Assembly: GCF_026626335.1 (NCBI RefSeq)
Contig: NZ_JAPNTZ010000011.1
Coordinates: 186,001-250,000 of the forward strand
DNA from: Paractinoplanes pyxinae
GTDB lineage: Bacteria; Actinomycetota; Actinomycetes; Mycobacteriales; Micromonosporaceae
DNA length: 64,000 nucleotides
Direction: 5' to 3'
The notes beneath the pieces were generated by a model that did no database searches, was not told the origin of the DNA, and was given only the letters and a program-made list of their open reading frames with translations. Position numbers and translations under genes: made by a program. Shown piece by piece: positions 17,455 through 28,311 of this stretch (positions are counted from its first letter, which is position 1; each line of letters opens with the position of its first letter).

Positions 17455-17879
17455 TCTACGTGCTCAACGGTCCCAACCTGGGCCGCCTCGGCACCCGCGA
17501 ACCCGCGGTCTACGGGTCGACCACGCACGCCGACCTCGAACGGCTGTGCCTCGAGACCGGCGAAAAGCTGGGGCTCGAGGTCGAGGTGCGCCAGACCGAC
17601 GCCGAGCACGAGATGATCAAGTGGCTGCACGCGGCGGCCGACGAGGGCGCCGACGTGGTGCTCAACCCGGCCGCCTGGAGCCACTACAACATCGCGATCC
17701 GGGACGCGGCGGCCATGCTGCGCGGGCGGCTCGTCGAGGTGCACATCAGCAACATCCACACACGCGAGGAATTCCGGCATCATTCGGTCATCTCGGCCGT
17801 CGCCACCGGGGTCATCGCCGGATTGGGTGTCGATGGTTACCGTCTGGCGCTCGAGCACCTGGCCCGATTCGCCGCTTAG
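17451..17879 (+). CDS. aroQ: 3-dehydroquinate dehydratase, type II
   Basis: A 142-residue dodecameric dehydratase, the third step of the shikimate pathway. It has NGPNLGRLGTREPAVYG with the catalytic Tyr, RQTDAEHEMIKWLH, LNPAAWSHYNIAIRDA and VEVHISNIHTREEFRHHS. The ATG overlaps the aroB stop. Length is standard for the family. Confidence 0.97.
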   Translation: MIYVLNGPNLGRLGTREPAVYGSTTHADLERLCLETGEKLGLEVEVRQTDAEHEMIKWLHAAADEGADVVLNPAAWSHYNIAIRDAAAMLRGRLVEVHISNIHTREEFRHHSVISAVATGVIAGLGVDGYRLALEHLARFAA

Positions 17880-17892
17880 GCCATGACGTCGG

Positions 17893-17898
17893 TAAACT
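17893..17898 (+). promoter_or_regulatory. Candidate -10 box before efp
   Basis: TAAACT lies in the 66-bp aroQ-efp gap, about 48 bp before the efp ATG. It would give efp its own transcript. Confidence 0.35.
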
Positions 17899-17945
17899 CG
17901 TTCGGTCACCGATAGCTTTCGCAGTCAGACAGGGCTTAAGAAAAC

Positions 17946-18503
17946 ATGGCTTCCACGAACGACCTGAAAAACGGCCTGGTGCTCAACCTCGACGGCGACC
18001 TCTGGTCCGTCGTGGAGTTCCAGCACGTCAAGCCGGGTAAGGGTGGGGCGTTCGTGCGCACCACGCTCAAGAACGTGCTCTCCGGCAAGGTCGTCGACAA
18101 GACCTTCAACGCCGGCACCAAGGTCGACACGGCCACGGTCGACAAGCGCACGATGCAGTACCTCTACCAGGACGGAGAGGACTTCGTCTTCATGGATCTG
18201 GACACGTTCGACCAGATCACCGTCCCCGCCGGCACCGTCGGCGAGAACGCGAACTACCTGCTGCCCGAGGCCGAGGCCACGGTCGCCACCCACGAGGGTG
18301 TGCCGCTCTACATCGAGCTGCCGACCAGCGTCTTCCTCGAGGTCACCTACACCGAGCCGGGCCTGCAGGGCGACCGCTCGACCGGCGGCACTAAGCCGGC
18401 CACGGTCGAGACCGGCGCCACGGTCAACGTGCCGCTGTTCATCACCACCGGTGAGAAGATCAAGGTCGACACCCGCGACGGCCGTTACCTCGGTCGTTCC
18501 TGA
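17946..18503 (+). CDS. efp: Elongation factor P
   Basis: A 185-residue three-barrel translation factor that relieves ribosome stalling at polyproline stretches. This fits a genome that encodes proteins as Pro-rich as the one at 732-4961. The domain I loop tip reads HVKPGKGGAF with Lys32. No lysylation or rhamnosylation enzyme gene lies in the window. The C-terminal TGEKIKVDTRDGRYLGRS is the canonical signature. nusB follows with one base between stop and start. Confidence 0.97.
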   Translation: MASTNDLKNGLVLNLDGDLWSVVEFQHVKPGKGGAFVRTTLKNVLSGKVVDKTFNAGTKVDTATVDKRTMQYLYQDGEDFVFMDLDTFDQITVPAGTVGENANYLLPEAEATVATHEGVPLYIELPTSVFLEVTYTEPGLQGDRSTGGTKPATVETGATVNVPLFITTGEKIKVDTRDGRYLGRS

Positions 18504-18504
18504 G

Positions 18505-18939
18505 ATGGCCGAGGGTCCCAAGCTGCAGATGCCCGCGCGCCGCAAGGCGCGCAAACGGGCCCTCGACGTGCTCTACGAGGCCGACCTGCGTGACCTGCCG
18601 CCTCGGCAGGTGCTGGCGACCTACCTCGAGCGCATCGCGAAGCCGCACCCCGACCACCTCGACTACACGGTGAGCCTGGTCGAGGGCGTGGCCGAGCACC
18701 TCGACCGCATCGACGAGCTGATCGCCAGCTACGCCGAGGGCTGGACGATCGACCGCATGCCCGTGGTCGACCGCAACCTGGCCCGCATCGCCGTGTACGA
18801 GCTGCTCTACGTCTCCGAGATCGACGACCCGGTCGCGATCACCGAGGCGGTCGAGCTGGCCAAGCAGATGTCCACCGACGACAGCCCCCGCTTCCTCAAC
18901 GGGATCCTGGGGCGGATCGCGGAGTTCGCCACCCGCTAG
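18505..18939 (+). CDS. nusB: Transcription antitermination factor NusB
   Basis: A 144-residue all-helical factor that pairs with NusE (S10) on boxA RNA of rRNA operons. It shows RRKARKRALDVLYEADLR at the N-terminus, then WTIDRMPVVDRNLARIAVYELL, and AVELAKQMSTDDSPRFLNGILGRI. The ATG lies one base after the efp TGA, so the two genes are coupled. A terminator follows. Confidence 0.96.
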   Translation: MAEGPKLQMPARRKARKRALDVLYEADLRDLPPRQVLATYLERIAKPHPDHLDYTVSLVEGVAEHLDRIDELIASYAEGWTIDRMPVVDRNLARIAVYELLYVSEIDDPVAITEAVELAKQMSTDDSPRFLNGILGRIAEFATR

Positions 18940-18952
18940 GTGTCACCGCGGG

Positions 18953-18984
18953 AGCCCCGGTCGCTGATGGTGATCGGGGCTTTC
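18953..18984 (+). terminator. Rho-independent terminator after nusB
   Basis: AGCCCCG (18953-18959) pairs with CGGGGCT (18975-18981), and additional imperfect pairing continues in the loop. A short TTTC follows, 13 bases after the nusB stop. Confidence 0.65.
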
Positions 18985-19111
18985 TGCTGCTCAAAAAACT
19001 TACCGTCCGCTGCTCGCCGATCACTGATCGCGCCAATTCCGGCAGTGGAGTCGATCTTCGTAGATGCGGCCGACACGATGGGTGATGTCGACCGGCGTAC
19101 CGGGAAAGCGA

Positions 19112-19138
19112 AAAAGCCCGCGATCACCGCGGGCTTTT
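19112..19138. terminator. Bidirectional terminator between nusB and bldD
   Basis: A perfect 11-bp stem, AAAAGCCCGCG against CGCGGGCTTTT, with a five-base loop. The A-run on one side and T-run on the other suit termination in both directions. It lies 69 bp downstream of the bldD stop. Confidence 0.8.
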
Positions 19139-19206
19139 CGGTCTCGGGACGCGCCGGAGGTGGATGCCGGCGGGTCGGGGGATGGGGGATGTGTGGCGGG
19201 GGAAGA

Positions 19207-19695
19207 TCAGCTGGCGAAGAAGGCCCGGGGGTCGGCCACGAGCACGCCCTGCTCGGTCAGGCGCTCGATGAGGCCGGACGGCGAGATGTCGTACACGATG
19301 GCCAGGGCCCGCAGGTCGTCGGCCCGGATGGACAGGACGCGGCCGTTGTAGTCACCGCGCTGCTGCTGGATGGCCCGGGCGTAACGCGCCACGTAGGCCA
19401 GGTCCTCGCCGGTGGTGTCGTACAGCTTCTCGAGGTCCAGCACGATCTTGTTGGTGGCCTCGAGCCGGACGCCGCTGCCGTCGGGCAGCAACTCCGAGAC
19501 GGGCACCCGGTAGAAGTCGGCCAGCTCGGCCAGGCGCGAGACGGTGACGGCGCGGTCGCCGCGCTCGTACGAGCCCACCACGACGGCCTTCCACCGGCCG
19601 TTCGACTTCTCTTCCACACCCTGCAGGGACAGGCCCTGCTGCTGCCGGATGGAGCGCAGGCGCGCACCCAGCGACTTGGCATACTCAGACGGCAT
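19207..19695 (-). CDS. bldD: Developmental master regulator BldD
   Basis: A 162-residue regulator that represses sporulation genes during vegetative growth when dimerised by tetrameric c-di-GMP. The N-terminal HTH (MPSEYAKSLGARLRSIRQQQ, then WKAVVVGSYERGDRAVTV) covers residues 1-70. The C-terminal domain carries the c-di-GMP signature RGD (113-115), eight residues, RADD (124-127), matching the described RxD-X8-RxxD pattern exactly. The start is placed at MPSEYAK; the frame stays open further upstream but family alignment and length decide. BldD-box-like sequences lie upstream. A GGDEF-family protein is encoded at 45354. Confidence 0.95.
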   Translation of the reverse strand: MPSEYAKSLGARLRSIRQQQGLSLQGVEEKSNGRWKAVVVGSYERGDRAVTVSRLAELADFYRVPVSELLPDGSGVRLEATNKIVLDLEKLYDTTGEDLAYVARYARAIQQQRGDYNGRVLSIRADDLRALAIVYDISPSGLIERLTEQGVLVADPRAFFAS

Positions 19696-19744
19696 TGAAG
19701 AACACTCCCACTGTGCTGGCCCGGAGGGTTCCCCTCCGCGATCG

Positions 19745-19772
19745 CTACGCAGCGTGACGGTACGCAGTGAGC
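19745..19772. promoter_or_regulatory. Two BldD-box-like sites upstream of bldD
   Basis: CTACGCAGCGTGA (19745-19757) agrees with the published BldD box TNACNCWGNGTNA at every fixed base but the first. GTACGCAGTGAGC (19760-19772) matches the ACNCAGNG core only. They lie 50-77 bp upstream of the bldD start, consistent with the autoregulation known in Streptomyces. Confidence 0.5.
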
Positions 19773-19889
19773 GACCCCTGGTCAAGTGTCGGTTACCTAT
19801 GAGTCGCGCCGTGCCGGGTTGAGTTGTCGGATTAGTCCGGCGTGTGCGCCCGTCGGGCACGTCACCATGGTCATCGGCGCGGCCACTGG

Positions 19890-19895
19890 TAACGT
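19890..19895 (+). promoter_or_regulatory. Candidate -10 box of the pyr operon
   Basis: TAACGT lies 97 bp before the pyrR GTG in the divergent bldD-pyrR region. It would give a transcript whose leader contains the PyrR-binding hairpin. No good -35 is seen. Confidence 0.35.
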
Positions 19896-19944
19896 AGCGT
19901 CAGCCATCGGGCTGGTTCCCCGTGGGGCCAGGCCCGCCAGACGT

Positions 19945-19980
19945 CCTTTAACGACCCGTCCCGTGAGGCGGGGAAGGGGG
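19945..19980 (+). promoter_or_regulatory. PyrR-binding RNA hairpin overlapping the pyrR ribosome binding site
   Basis: The loop TCCCGTGAGG (19959-19968) matches the PyrR recognition core UCCNGNGAGG exactly. It is closed by CCCG/CGGG (19955-19958 with 19969-19972). An outer CCTT/AAGG pair (19945-19948 with 19974-19977) holds the AAGGGGG Shine-Dalgarno sequence. UMP-bound PyrR would stabilise the hairpin and block pyrR translation, as described for mycobacteria. No terminator-type attenuator follows. Confidence 0.8.
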
Positions 19981-19986
19981 TCCGCC

Positions 19987-20550
19987 GTGGCACAGCCACG
20001 CGCCGACGCGTCCAGCAAGATCATCTTGAGTGCGTCCGACCTGCACCGGGTCGTCGACCGCATCGCCCACCAGATTCTCGAGAAGACCTCGGGCGCCACC
20101 GGCACCGTTCTTCTCGGCATCCCCACCCGCGGTGTTCCGCTGGCCGAGCGGCTGGCCGCCCGCATCCACGCCTTCGAGGGCATCGACATTCCGGTCGGCT
20201 CCCTCGACATCACCCTCTACCGCGACGACCTGCGGCTGCACGCCACCCGCGCGCTCGGCAAGACCGAACTGCCCGGCGGCGGCATCGACGGCCGGCGGGT
20301 CGTGCTCGTCGACGACGTGCTGTACAGCGGTCGCACCGTACGGGCCGCACTCGACGCCCTCAACGACGAAGGCCGGCCCAGTTCGGTGCAGCTCGCGGTG
20401 CTGGTCGACCGCGGCCACCGCCAGCTGCCGATCCGCGCCGACTACGTGGGCAAGAACATCCCGACCTCGCTGGCCGAGAGCGTCCGCGTCTCGCTGACCG
20501 AGATCGACGGCCTCGACGAGGTCAAGCTGACCGGGGGTGAGGACCAGTGA
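19987..20550 (+). CDS. pyrR: Bifunctional pyr operon regulator / uracil phosphoribosyltransferase PyrR
   Basis: A 187-residue phosphoribosyltransferase-fold protein that binds pyr mRNA in response to UMP and can make UMP from uracil and PRPP. The PRPP motif is VVLVDDVLYSGRT; GIPTRGVPLAERLA and RADYVGKNIPTS are also typical. The frame is open upstream, but the GTG at 19987 sits seven bases after AAGGGGG and gives the family length. The stop overlaps pyrB (GTGA). Confidence 0.96.
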   Translation: MAQPRADASSKIILSASDLHRVVDRIAHQILEKTSGATGTVLLGIPTRGVPLAERLAARIHAFEGIDIPVGSLDITLYRDDLRLHATRALGKTELPGGGIDGRRVVLVDDVLYSGRTVRAALDALNDEGRPSSVQLAVLVDRGHRQLPIRADYVGKNIPTSLAESVRVSLTEIDGLDEVKLTGGEDQ

Positions 20551-21470
20551 TCAAGCACCTGCGCTCGGCGGCCGATCTGGACGCGCCCACCGCCACGCTG
20601 ATCCTGGACACCGCGGGCGAGATGGCCGCGCTGGCCGGCCGCGAGGTCAAGAAGCTGCCGACGCTGCGCGGCCGCACCGTGGTCAACCTGTTCTACGAGG
20701 ACTCGACCCGCACCCGCATCTCGTTCGAGGCGGCCGCCAAGCGCCTCTCGGCCGACGTCATCAACTTCTCGGCCAAGGGCTCCAGCGTCTCGAAGGGCGA
20801 GAGCCTGAAGGACACGGCGCTGACCCTGCAGGCCATGGGGGCCGACGCGGTCGTCATCCGGCACCCCGCCTCGGGCGCGCCGCACCGGCTGGCCGCCTGG
20901 GTCGACGGGTCGGTGGTCAACGCGGGCGACGGGACGCATGAGCACCCGACGCAGGCGCTGCTCGACGCGTACACCATGCGGTCGCGGCTCGGCCGGCTCG
21001 ACGGTCTTCGCGTGGCGATCGTGGGTGATGTGCTTCACAGCCGGGTCGCCCGCTCGAACGTCCTGCTGCTCACGACGCTGGGCGCACAGGTCACGCTGGT
21101 CGGGCCGCCGACGCTGATCCCGGTCGACATCGCCGCCGCGCTCTCGCCGGCCACGAAAGTGTCGTACGACCTGGATAGCGTCCTGCCCGACATGGACGTC
21201 GTGATGATGCTTCGAGTGCAGACCGAGCGCATGCAGGACTCGTACTTCCCCTCGGCCCGGGAATACAGCCGCCGCTACGGTCTCGACCTGGCGCGCATGC
21301 GCAAGATGCCGGAGCACGCGATCGTCATGCACCCCGGCCCGATGAACCGCGGCATGGAGATCACCCCTGAGGTGGCCGACTCCTCCCGCTCCACGATCGT
21401 CGAACAGGTCGCCAACGGCGTCAGCGCCCGGATGGCTGTTCTCTATCTGCTTCTTGGGGGCAAGGCATGA
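20547..21470 (+). CDS. pyrB: Aspartate carbamoyltransferase catalytic chain
   Basis: A 307-residue enzyme forming carbamoyl-aspartate. The carbamoyl-phosphate site is FYEDSTRTRISFE with NFSAKGSSVSKGESL. HPTQALLD and the aspartate-side loop RVQTERM follow, then MHPGPMNRG. There is no regulatory pyrI gene, as expected for this operon type. Starts and stops overlap both neighbours by four bases. Confidence 0.97.
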   Translation: MIKHLRSAADLDAPTATLILDTAGEMAALAGREVKKLPTLRGRTVVNLFYEDSTRTRISFEAAAKRLSADVINFSAKGSSVSKGESLKDTALTLQAMGADAVVIRHPASGAPHRLAAWVDGSVVNAGDGTHEHPTQALLDAYTMRSRLGRLDGLRVAIVGDVLHSRVARSNVLLLTTLGAQVTLVGPPTLIPVDIAAALSPATKVSYDLDSVLPDMDVVMMLRVQTERMQDSYFPSAREYSRRYGLDLARMRKMPEHAIVMHPGPMNRGMEITPEVADSSRSTIVEQVANGVSARMAVLYLLLGGKA

Positions 21471-22732
21471 CCTCTTATCTGCTGCGCGGTGTCTCTCTGC
21501 TGGGCGCCGAACTGCGCGACGTGGCCATTGTCGACGGTCGCATTTCCGACAATGCTCCCGCCGATGCCGAAATCATCGACGCCGCGGGTCTGGTCGCGCT
21601 GCCGGGCCTGGTCGACCTGCACACCCACCTGCGCGAGCCCGGCCGCGAGGACGCCGAGACGGTCGAGACCGGCTCCCGGTCGGCCGCCCTCGGCGGTTAC
21701 ACCGCGGTCTTCGCGATGGCCAACACCTCGCCGGTGGCCGACACGGCCGGCGTGGTCGAGCAGGTCTGGCGGCTGGGCCGCGAGGCCGGGCTGGTCGACG
21801 TGCAGCCGATCGGCGCCGTCACCGTCGGGCTGGCCGGCAAGCAGCTGGCCGAGCTGGGTGCGATGGCGACCTCGGCCGCCAACGTGCGGATCTTCTCGGA
21901 CGACGGCCACTGCGTCGCCGACCCGCGCCTGATGCGCCGCGCGCTCGAGTACGTGAAGGCGTTCGACGGGATCATCGCCCAGCACGCCGAGGAGCCCCGG
22001 CTCACCGAGGGCGCGCAGATGCACGAGGGCGAGGTCAGCACCCGCCTCGGCCTCACCGGCTGGCCCGCGGTGGCCGAAGAGGCGATCATCGCGCGCGACG
22101 TGCTGCTGGCCGAGCACGTCGGCAGCCGGCTGCACGTCTGCCACGTCTCGACGGCGGGCTCGGTCGAGGTGCTGCGCCAGGCCAAGGCCCGTGGCGTCCG
22201 CGTGACGGCCGAGGTCACACCGCACCACCTGCTGCTGACCGACGAACTGGCCGCCTCCTACGATCCGGTTTACAAGGTCAACCCCCCGTTGCGTACGGCG
22301 TCGGACGTCGAGGCGCTGCGGGCCGCACTGGTCGAGGGCGTGATCGACATCGTGGCCACCGACCACGCGCCGCACGCCGTCGAGGACAAGGAGTGCGAGT
22401 GGGCGTACGCCCGCCCGGGCATGGTGGGTCTCGAGACCGCCCTGCCGGTCGTGCTCTCCGTGCTGGGCGAGCGGTGGGATCTGATCGCCGAGCGCATGTC
22501 CCGCACTCCGGCGCGTATCGCGGGCCTGACCGGGCACGGCACCGACCTCGCGGTGGGCGAGCCGGCCAACCTCACGCTGGTGGATCCGTCCGCCCGGCGG
22601 GTAGTAGACCCTTCCGAGCTGGCGAGTCGCAGCCGCAACACACCGTACGCGGGCACCACCCTGCCGGGTCGCATCGTCGCGACCTTCCTCCGGGGAGAGC
22701 CGACGGTCCTGGATGGGAAGGCTGTTAAATGA
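21467..22732 (+). CDS. pyrC: Dihydroorotase, class I
   Basis: A 421-residue zinc amidohydrolase closing the dihydroorotate ring. The zinc-binding HxH is in DLHTHLREPG; further ligands lie in ISQ-type strands (CHVSTAGS, ATDHAPH). The metal-bridging position and substrate contacts (EVTPHHLLLTDE) are present. The ATGA overlap with pyrB supports the start, and the stop overlaps carA. Confidence 0.96.
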   Translation: MTSYLLRGVSLLGAELRDVAIVDGRISDNAPADAEIIDAAGLVALPGLVDLHTHLREPGREDAETVETGSRSAALGGYTAVFAMANTSPVADTAGVVEQVWRLGREAGLVDVQPIGAVTVGLAGKQLAELGAMATSAANVRIFSDDGHCVADPRLMRRALEYVKAFDGIIAQHAEEPRLTEGAQMHEGEVSTRLGLTGWPAVAEEAIIARDVLLAEHVGSRLHVCHVSTAGSVEVLRQAKARGVRVTAEVTPHHLLLTDELAASYDPVYKVNPPLRTASDVEALRAALVEGVIDIVATDHAPHAVEDKECEWAYARPGMVGLETALPVVLSVLGERWDLIAERMSRTPARIAGLTGHGTDLAVGEPANLTLVDPSARRVVDPSELASRSRNTPYAGTTLPGRIVATFLRGEPTVLDGKAVK

Positions 22733-23877
22733 GTACCCCCTTTTCTGATGCAGTACGGCGAAGCCGTTTAGGCAACTCAGCAATCCTCGTGCTGGAGGAT
22801 GGCCGGACTTTCGTCGGCGAGGCCTACGGCGCGCTGGGCGAGACGTTCGGCGAGGCCGTCTTCACCACCGGCATGACCGGCTATCAAGAGACGCTGACCG
22901 ATCCGTCGTACCACCGGCAGGTTGTCGTGCAGACCGCGCCGCAGATCGGCAACACCGGCGTCAACGAGGAGGACGACGAGTCCTCCAAGATCTGGGTCGC
23001 CGGCTATGTCGTCCGTGACCCCGCCCGCCGCCCCTCCAACTGGCGCTCGACCGGCGACCTGGGGGAGCGGCTGGCCGCCGAGGGAGTCGTCGGCATCAGC
23101 GGGATCGACACCCGGGCCCTCACCCGGCACCTTCGCTCGCGCGGGGCCATGCGGGTCGGCATCTCGTCGGTGGATCTCGATCCGCAGTCGCTGCTGACCC
23201 GGGTGCAGGCGGCCCCGCAGATGGTCGGCGCCGACCTGTCGGCCGAGGTCAGCACCTCGTCGCGCTACACCATCGAGGCCGTCGGCGAGCACCGCTACAC
23301 CGTCGCCGCGCTCGACCTGGGCATCAAGCGCAACGTCACCCGGCGGCTCGCTGCGCGCGGCGTGACCACGCACGTCTTTCCGGCCTCGTCCTCGGTCGAG
23401 GATCTGCTCGCGGTGTCGCCCGACGCGGTGTTCTTCTCGCCCGGTCCCGGCGACCCGGCCACCGCCGACGGCCCGGTGTCGCTGGCCCAAGAGGTCATGC
23501 GCCGGCAGAAGCCGCTGTTCGGCATCTGCTTCGGCAGCCAGATCCTGGGCCGGGCGCTCGGCTTCGGCACCTACAAGCTGGGCTACGGCCACCGCGGCAT
23601 CAACCAGCCGGTGCTCGATAAAACCACCGGCAAGGTCGAGGTGACCAGCCACAACCACGGCTTCGCGGTCGACGCGCCGCTCAACACCGTGATCGACACC
23701 GACTTCGGCGGGGTCGAGGTCTCGCACGTCTGCCTCAACGACAACGTGGTCGAGGGCCTGCGCGGCATCGAGGTGCCCGCGTTCACCGTCCAGTACCACC
23801 CCGAGGCGGCGGCGGGTCCGCACGACGCGGACTACCTCTTCGACCGGTTCGTCGAGCTCGTGGAACGGAAGGCCTGA
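22729..23877 (+). CDS. carA: Carbamoyl-phosphate synthase small (glutaminase) subunit
   Basis: A 382-residue subunit hydrolysing glutamine to feed ammonia to CarB. The N-terminal domain has the FTTGMTGYQE block. The class I amidotransferase domain has the catalytic Cys in FGICFGSQILG, with the His/Glu pair in VQYHPEAAAGPHD. The nucleophile elbow reads GICFGSQ where GICLGHQ is more common. About fifteen extra N-terminal residues (MSTPFSDAVRRSRLG) precede the core. It directly abuts pyrC; the small membrane-protein gene often found between them in relatives is absent. Confidence 0.95.
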   Translation: MSTPFSDAVRRSRLGNSAILVLEDGRTFVGEAYGALGETFGEAVFTTGMTGYQETLTDPSYHRQVVVQTAPQIGNTGVNEEDDESSKIWVAGYVVRDPARRPSNWRSTGDLGERLAAEGVVGISGIDTRALTRHLRSRGAMRVGISSVDLDPQSLLTRVQAAPQMVGADLSAEVSTSSRYTIEAVGEHRYTVAALDLGIKRNVTRRLAARGVTTHVFPASSSVEDLLAVSPDAVFFSPGPGDPATADGPVSLAQEVMRRQKPLFGICFGSQILGRALGFGTYKLGYGHRGINQPVLDKTTGKVEVTSHNHGFAVDAPLNTVIDTDFGGVEVSHVCLNDNVVEGLRGIEVPAFTVQYHPEAAAGPHDADYLFDRFVELVERKA

Positions 23878-23879
23878 TC

Positions 23880-27190
<3,311 letters not shown>

Positions 27191-27194
<4 letters not shown>

Positions 27195-28219
27195 CCTTGT
27201 TCGAGTCCGCCGTCCGCCCGGTGCTGTTCCGGGTGGGCGGCGGGGACGCCGAGACGGCCCACGAGTTCACGCTGAACCGCCTGGCCCGGCTGCCCGGCCC
27301 GGTGCGGGCGGCCATGAAGGCCCGGTACGCGGTCGACGCCCCGGTCGAGGCGTTCGGCGTGCGCTTCCCCAATGCGGTCGGCCTGGCCGCCGGCATGGAC
27401 AAGAACGGCCTGGCCCTGCCCGCGTGGCCGGCCCTCGGCTTCGGCTTCGTCGAGGTCGGCACGGTCACCGCGCACGCTCAGCCCGGCAACGACAAGCCGC
27501 GCCTGTTCCGCCTGCGCGACAGCGAGGCGATCATCAACCGGATGGGCTTCAACAACGCCGGGGCGGCGGCGCTGGCCGACCGGCTCGGGCGACTGGGCCC
27601 GATCGGGGTGCCGCTGGGCATCTCGCTCGGCAAGTCCAAGGTCACGCCGCTCGAGGGAGCGGTCGACGACTACCTGACGTCGCACCAGCTGCTGTATCCG
27701 TACGCGGACTACATCGCGGTCAACGTCTCGTCGCCTAACACGCCGGGGCTGCGCACGCTGCAGGACAAGAACGCGATCGCCGAACTGCTGACGGCCTTGG
27801 TCGGTCCCAAGCCCGTCCTGGTCAAAATCGCCCCTGACCTCACCGAGCCGGCCATCGCCGAACTGCTCGAGGTCTGCCTCAGCCACGGCGCGGCCGGGGT
27901 GATCGCCACCAACACGACGCTGTCCCGCGACGGGCTGGCCGCGGCCGACGTGTCCCGGGCCGGGGAGCCGGGCGGGCTGTCGGGGCGGCCACTGACCGAG
28001 AAGGCCCGCAAGGTCGTCCATTTCGTCCACACCGAGACCGGCGGCAAGCTGCCGATCATCGGGGTCGGCGGAGTGATGGACGCCGACGACGCGGCCCGTC
28101 TGTTCGACGCGGGCGCCTCGCTGGTGCAGCTCTACAGCGGCTTCATCTACAAGGGCCCGGCCCTGGTCCGCGCCTCGGCCGCCGCCCGCCGGTCGACGTC
28201 CTCGGCGGTCGCACGATGA
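27191..28219 (+). CDS. pyrD: Dihydroorotate dehydrogenase, quinone-dependent (class 2)
   Basis: A 342-residue FMN enzyme coupled to the membrane quinone pool. It has NAVGLAAGMDKNG, FVEVGTVT, NRMGFNNAGA, VNVSSPNTPGLR with the class 2 catalytic Ser, ATNTTLSRDGL, GGLSGRPLTEKA and LVQLYSGFIYKGP. The GTG start overlapping carB gives a family-normal N-terminal helix (FESAVRPVLFRV). The last residues, TSSAVAR, are echoed by the tiny ORF that follows. Confidence 0.96.
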
Positions 28220-28311
28220 ACGGGCGGCTGGTCGTTTCGCGGTTGGGCCGCTTCTCGTCGGCGGGCCGTTCCCCTGCGGCGGCCTGTTTCTCGTCGGCGG
28301 TCGCGCGATGA
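28216..28311 (+). CDS. 31-codon ORF linking pyrD and bioA, probable junction duplication
   Basis: The ATG overlaps the pyrD stop (ATGA) and the TGA overlaps the bioA start (ATGA), so the three frames form a coupled chain. The product ends FSSAVAR, echoing the pyrD C-terminus TSSAVAR. The DNA around both ATGA junctions is nearly the same (TCGGCGGTCGC-CGATGAACGGG). The simplest reading is that an original pyrD-bioA overlap was duplicated, leaving about 92 bp of new sequence. Whether the peptide is stable is unknown. Confidence 0.35.
   Translation: MNGRLVVSRLGRFSSAGRSPAAACFSSAVAR

Noticed and set aside
18936..19127. 63-codon minus-strand ORF between nusB and bldD
   Set aside because: It spans two terminator hairpins and has no start signal or recognisable product.
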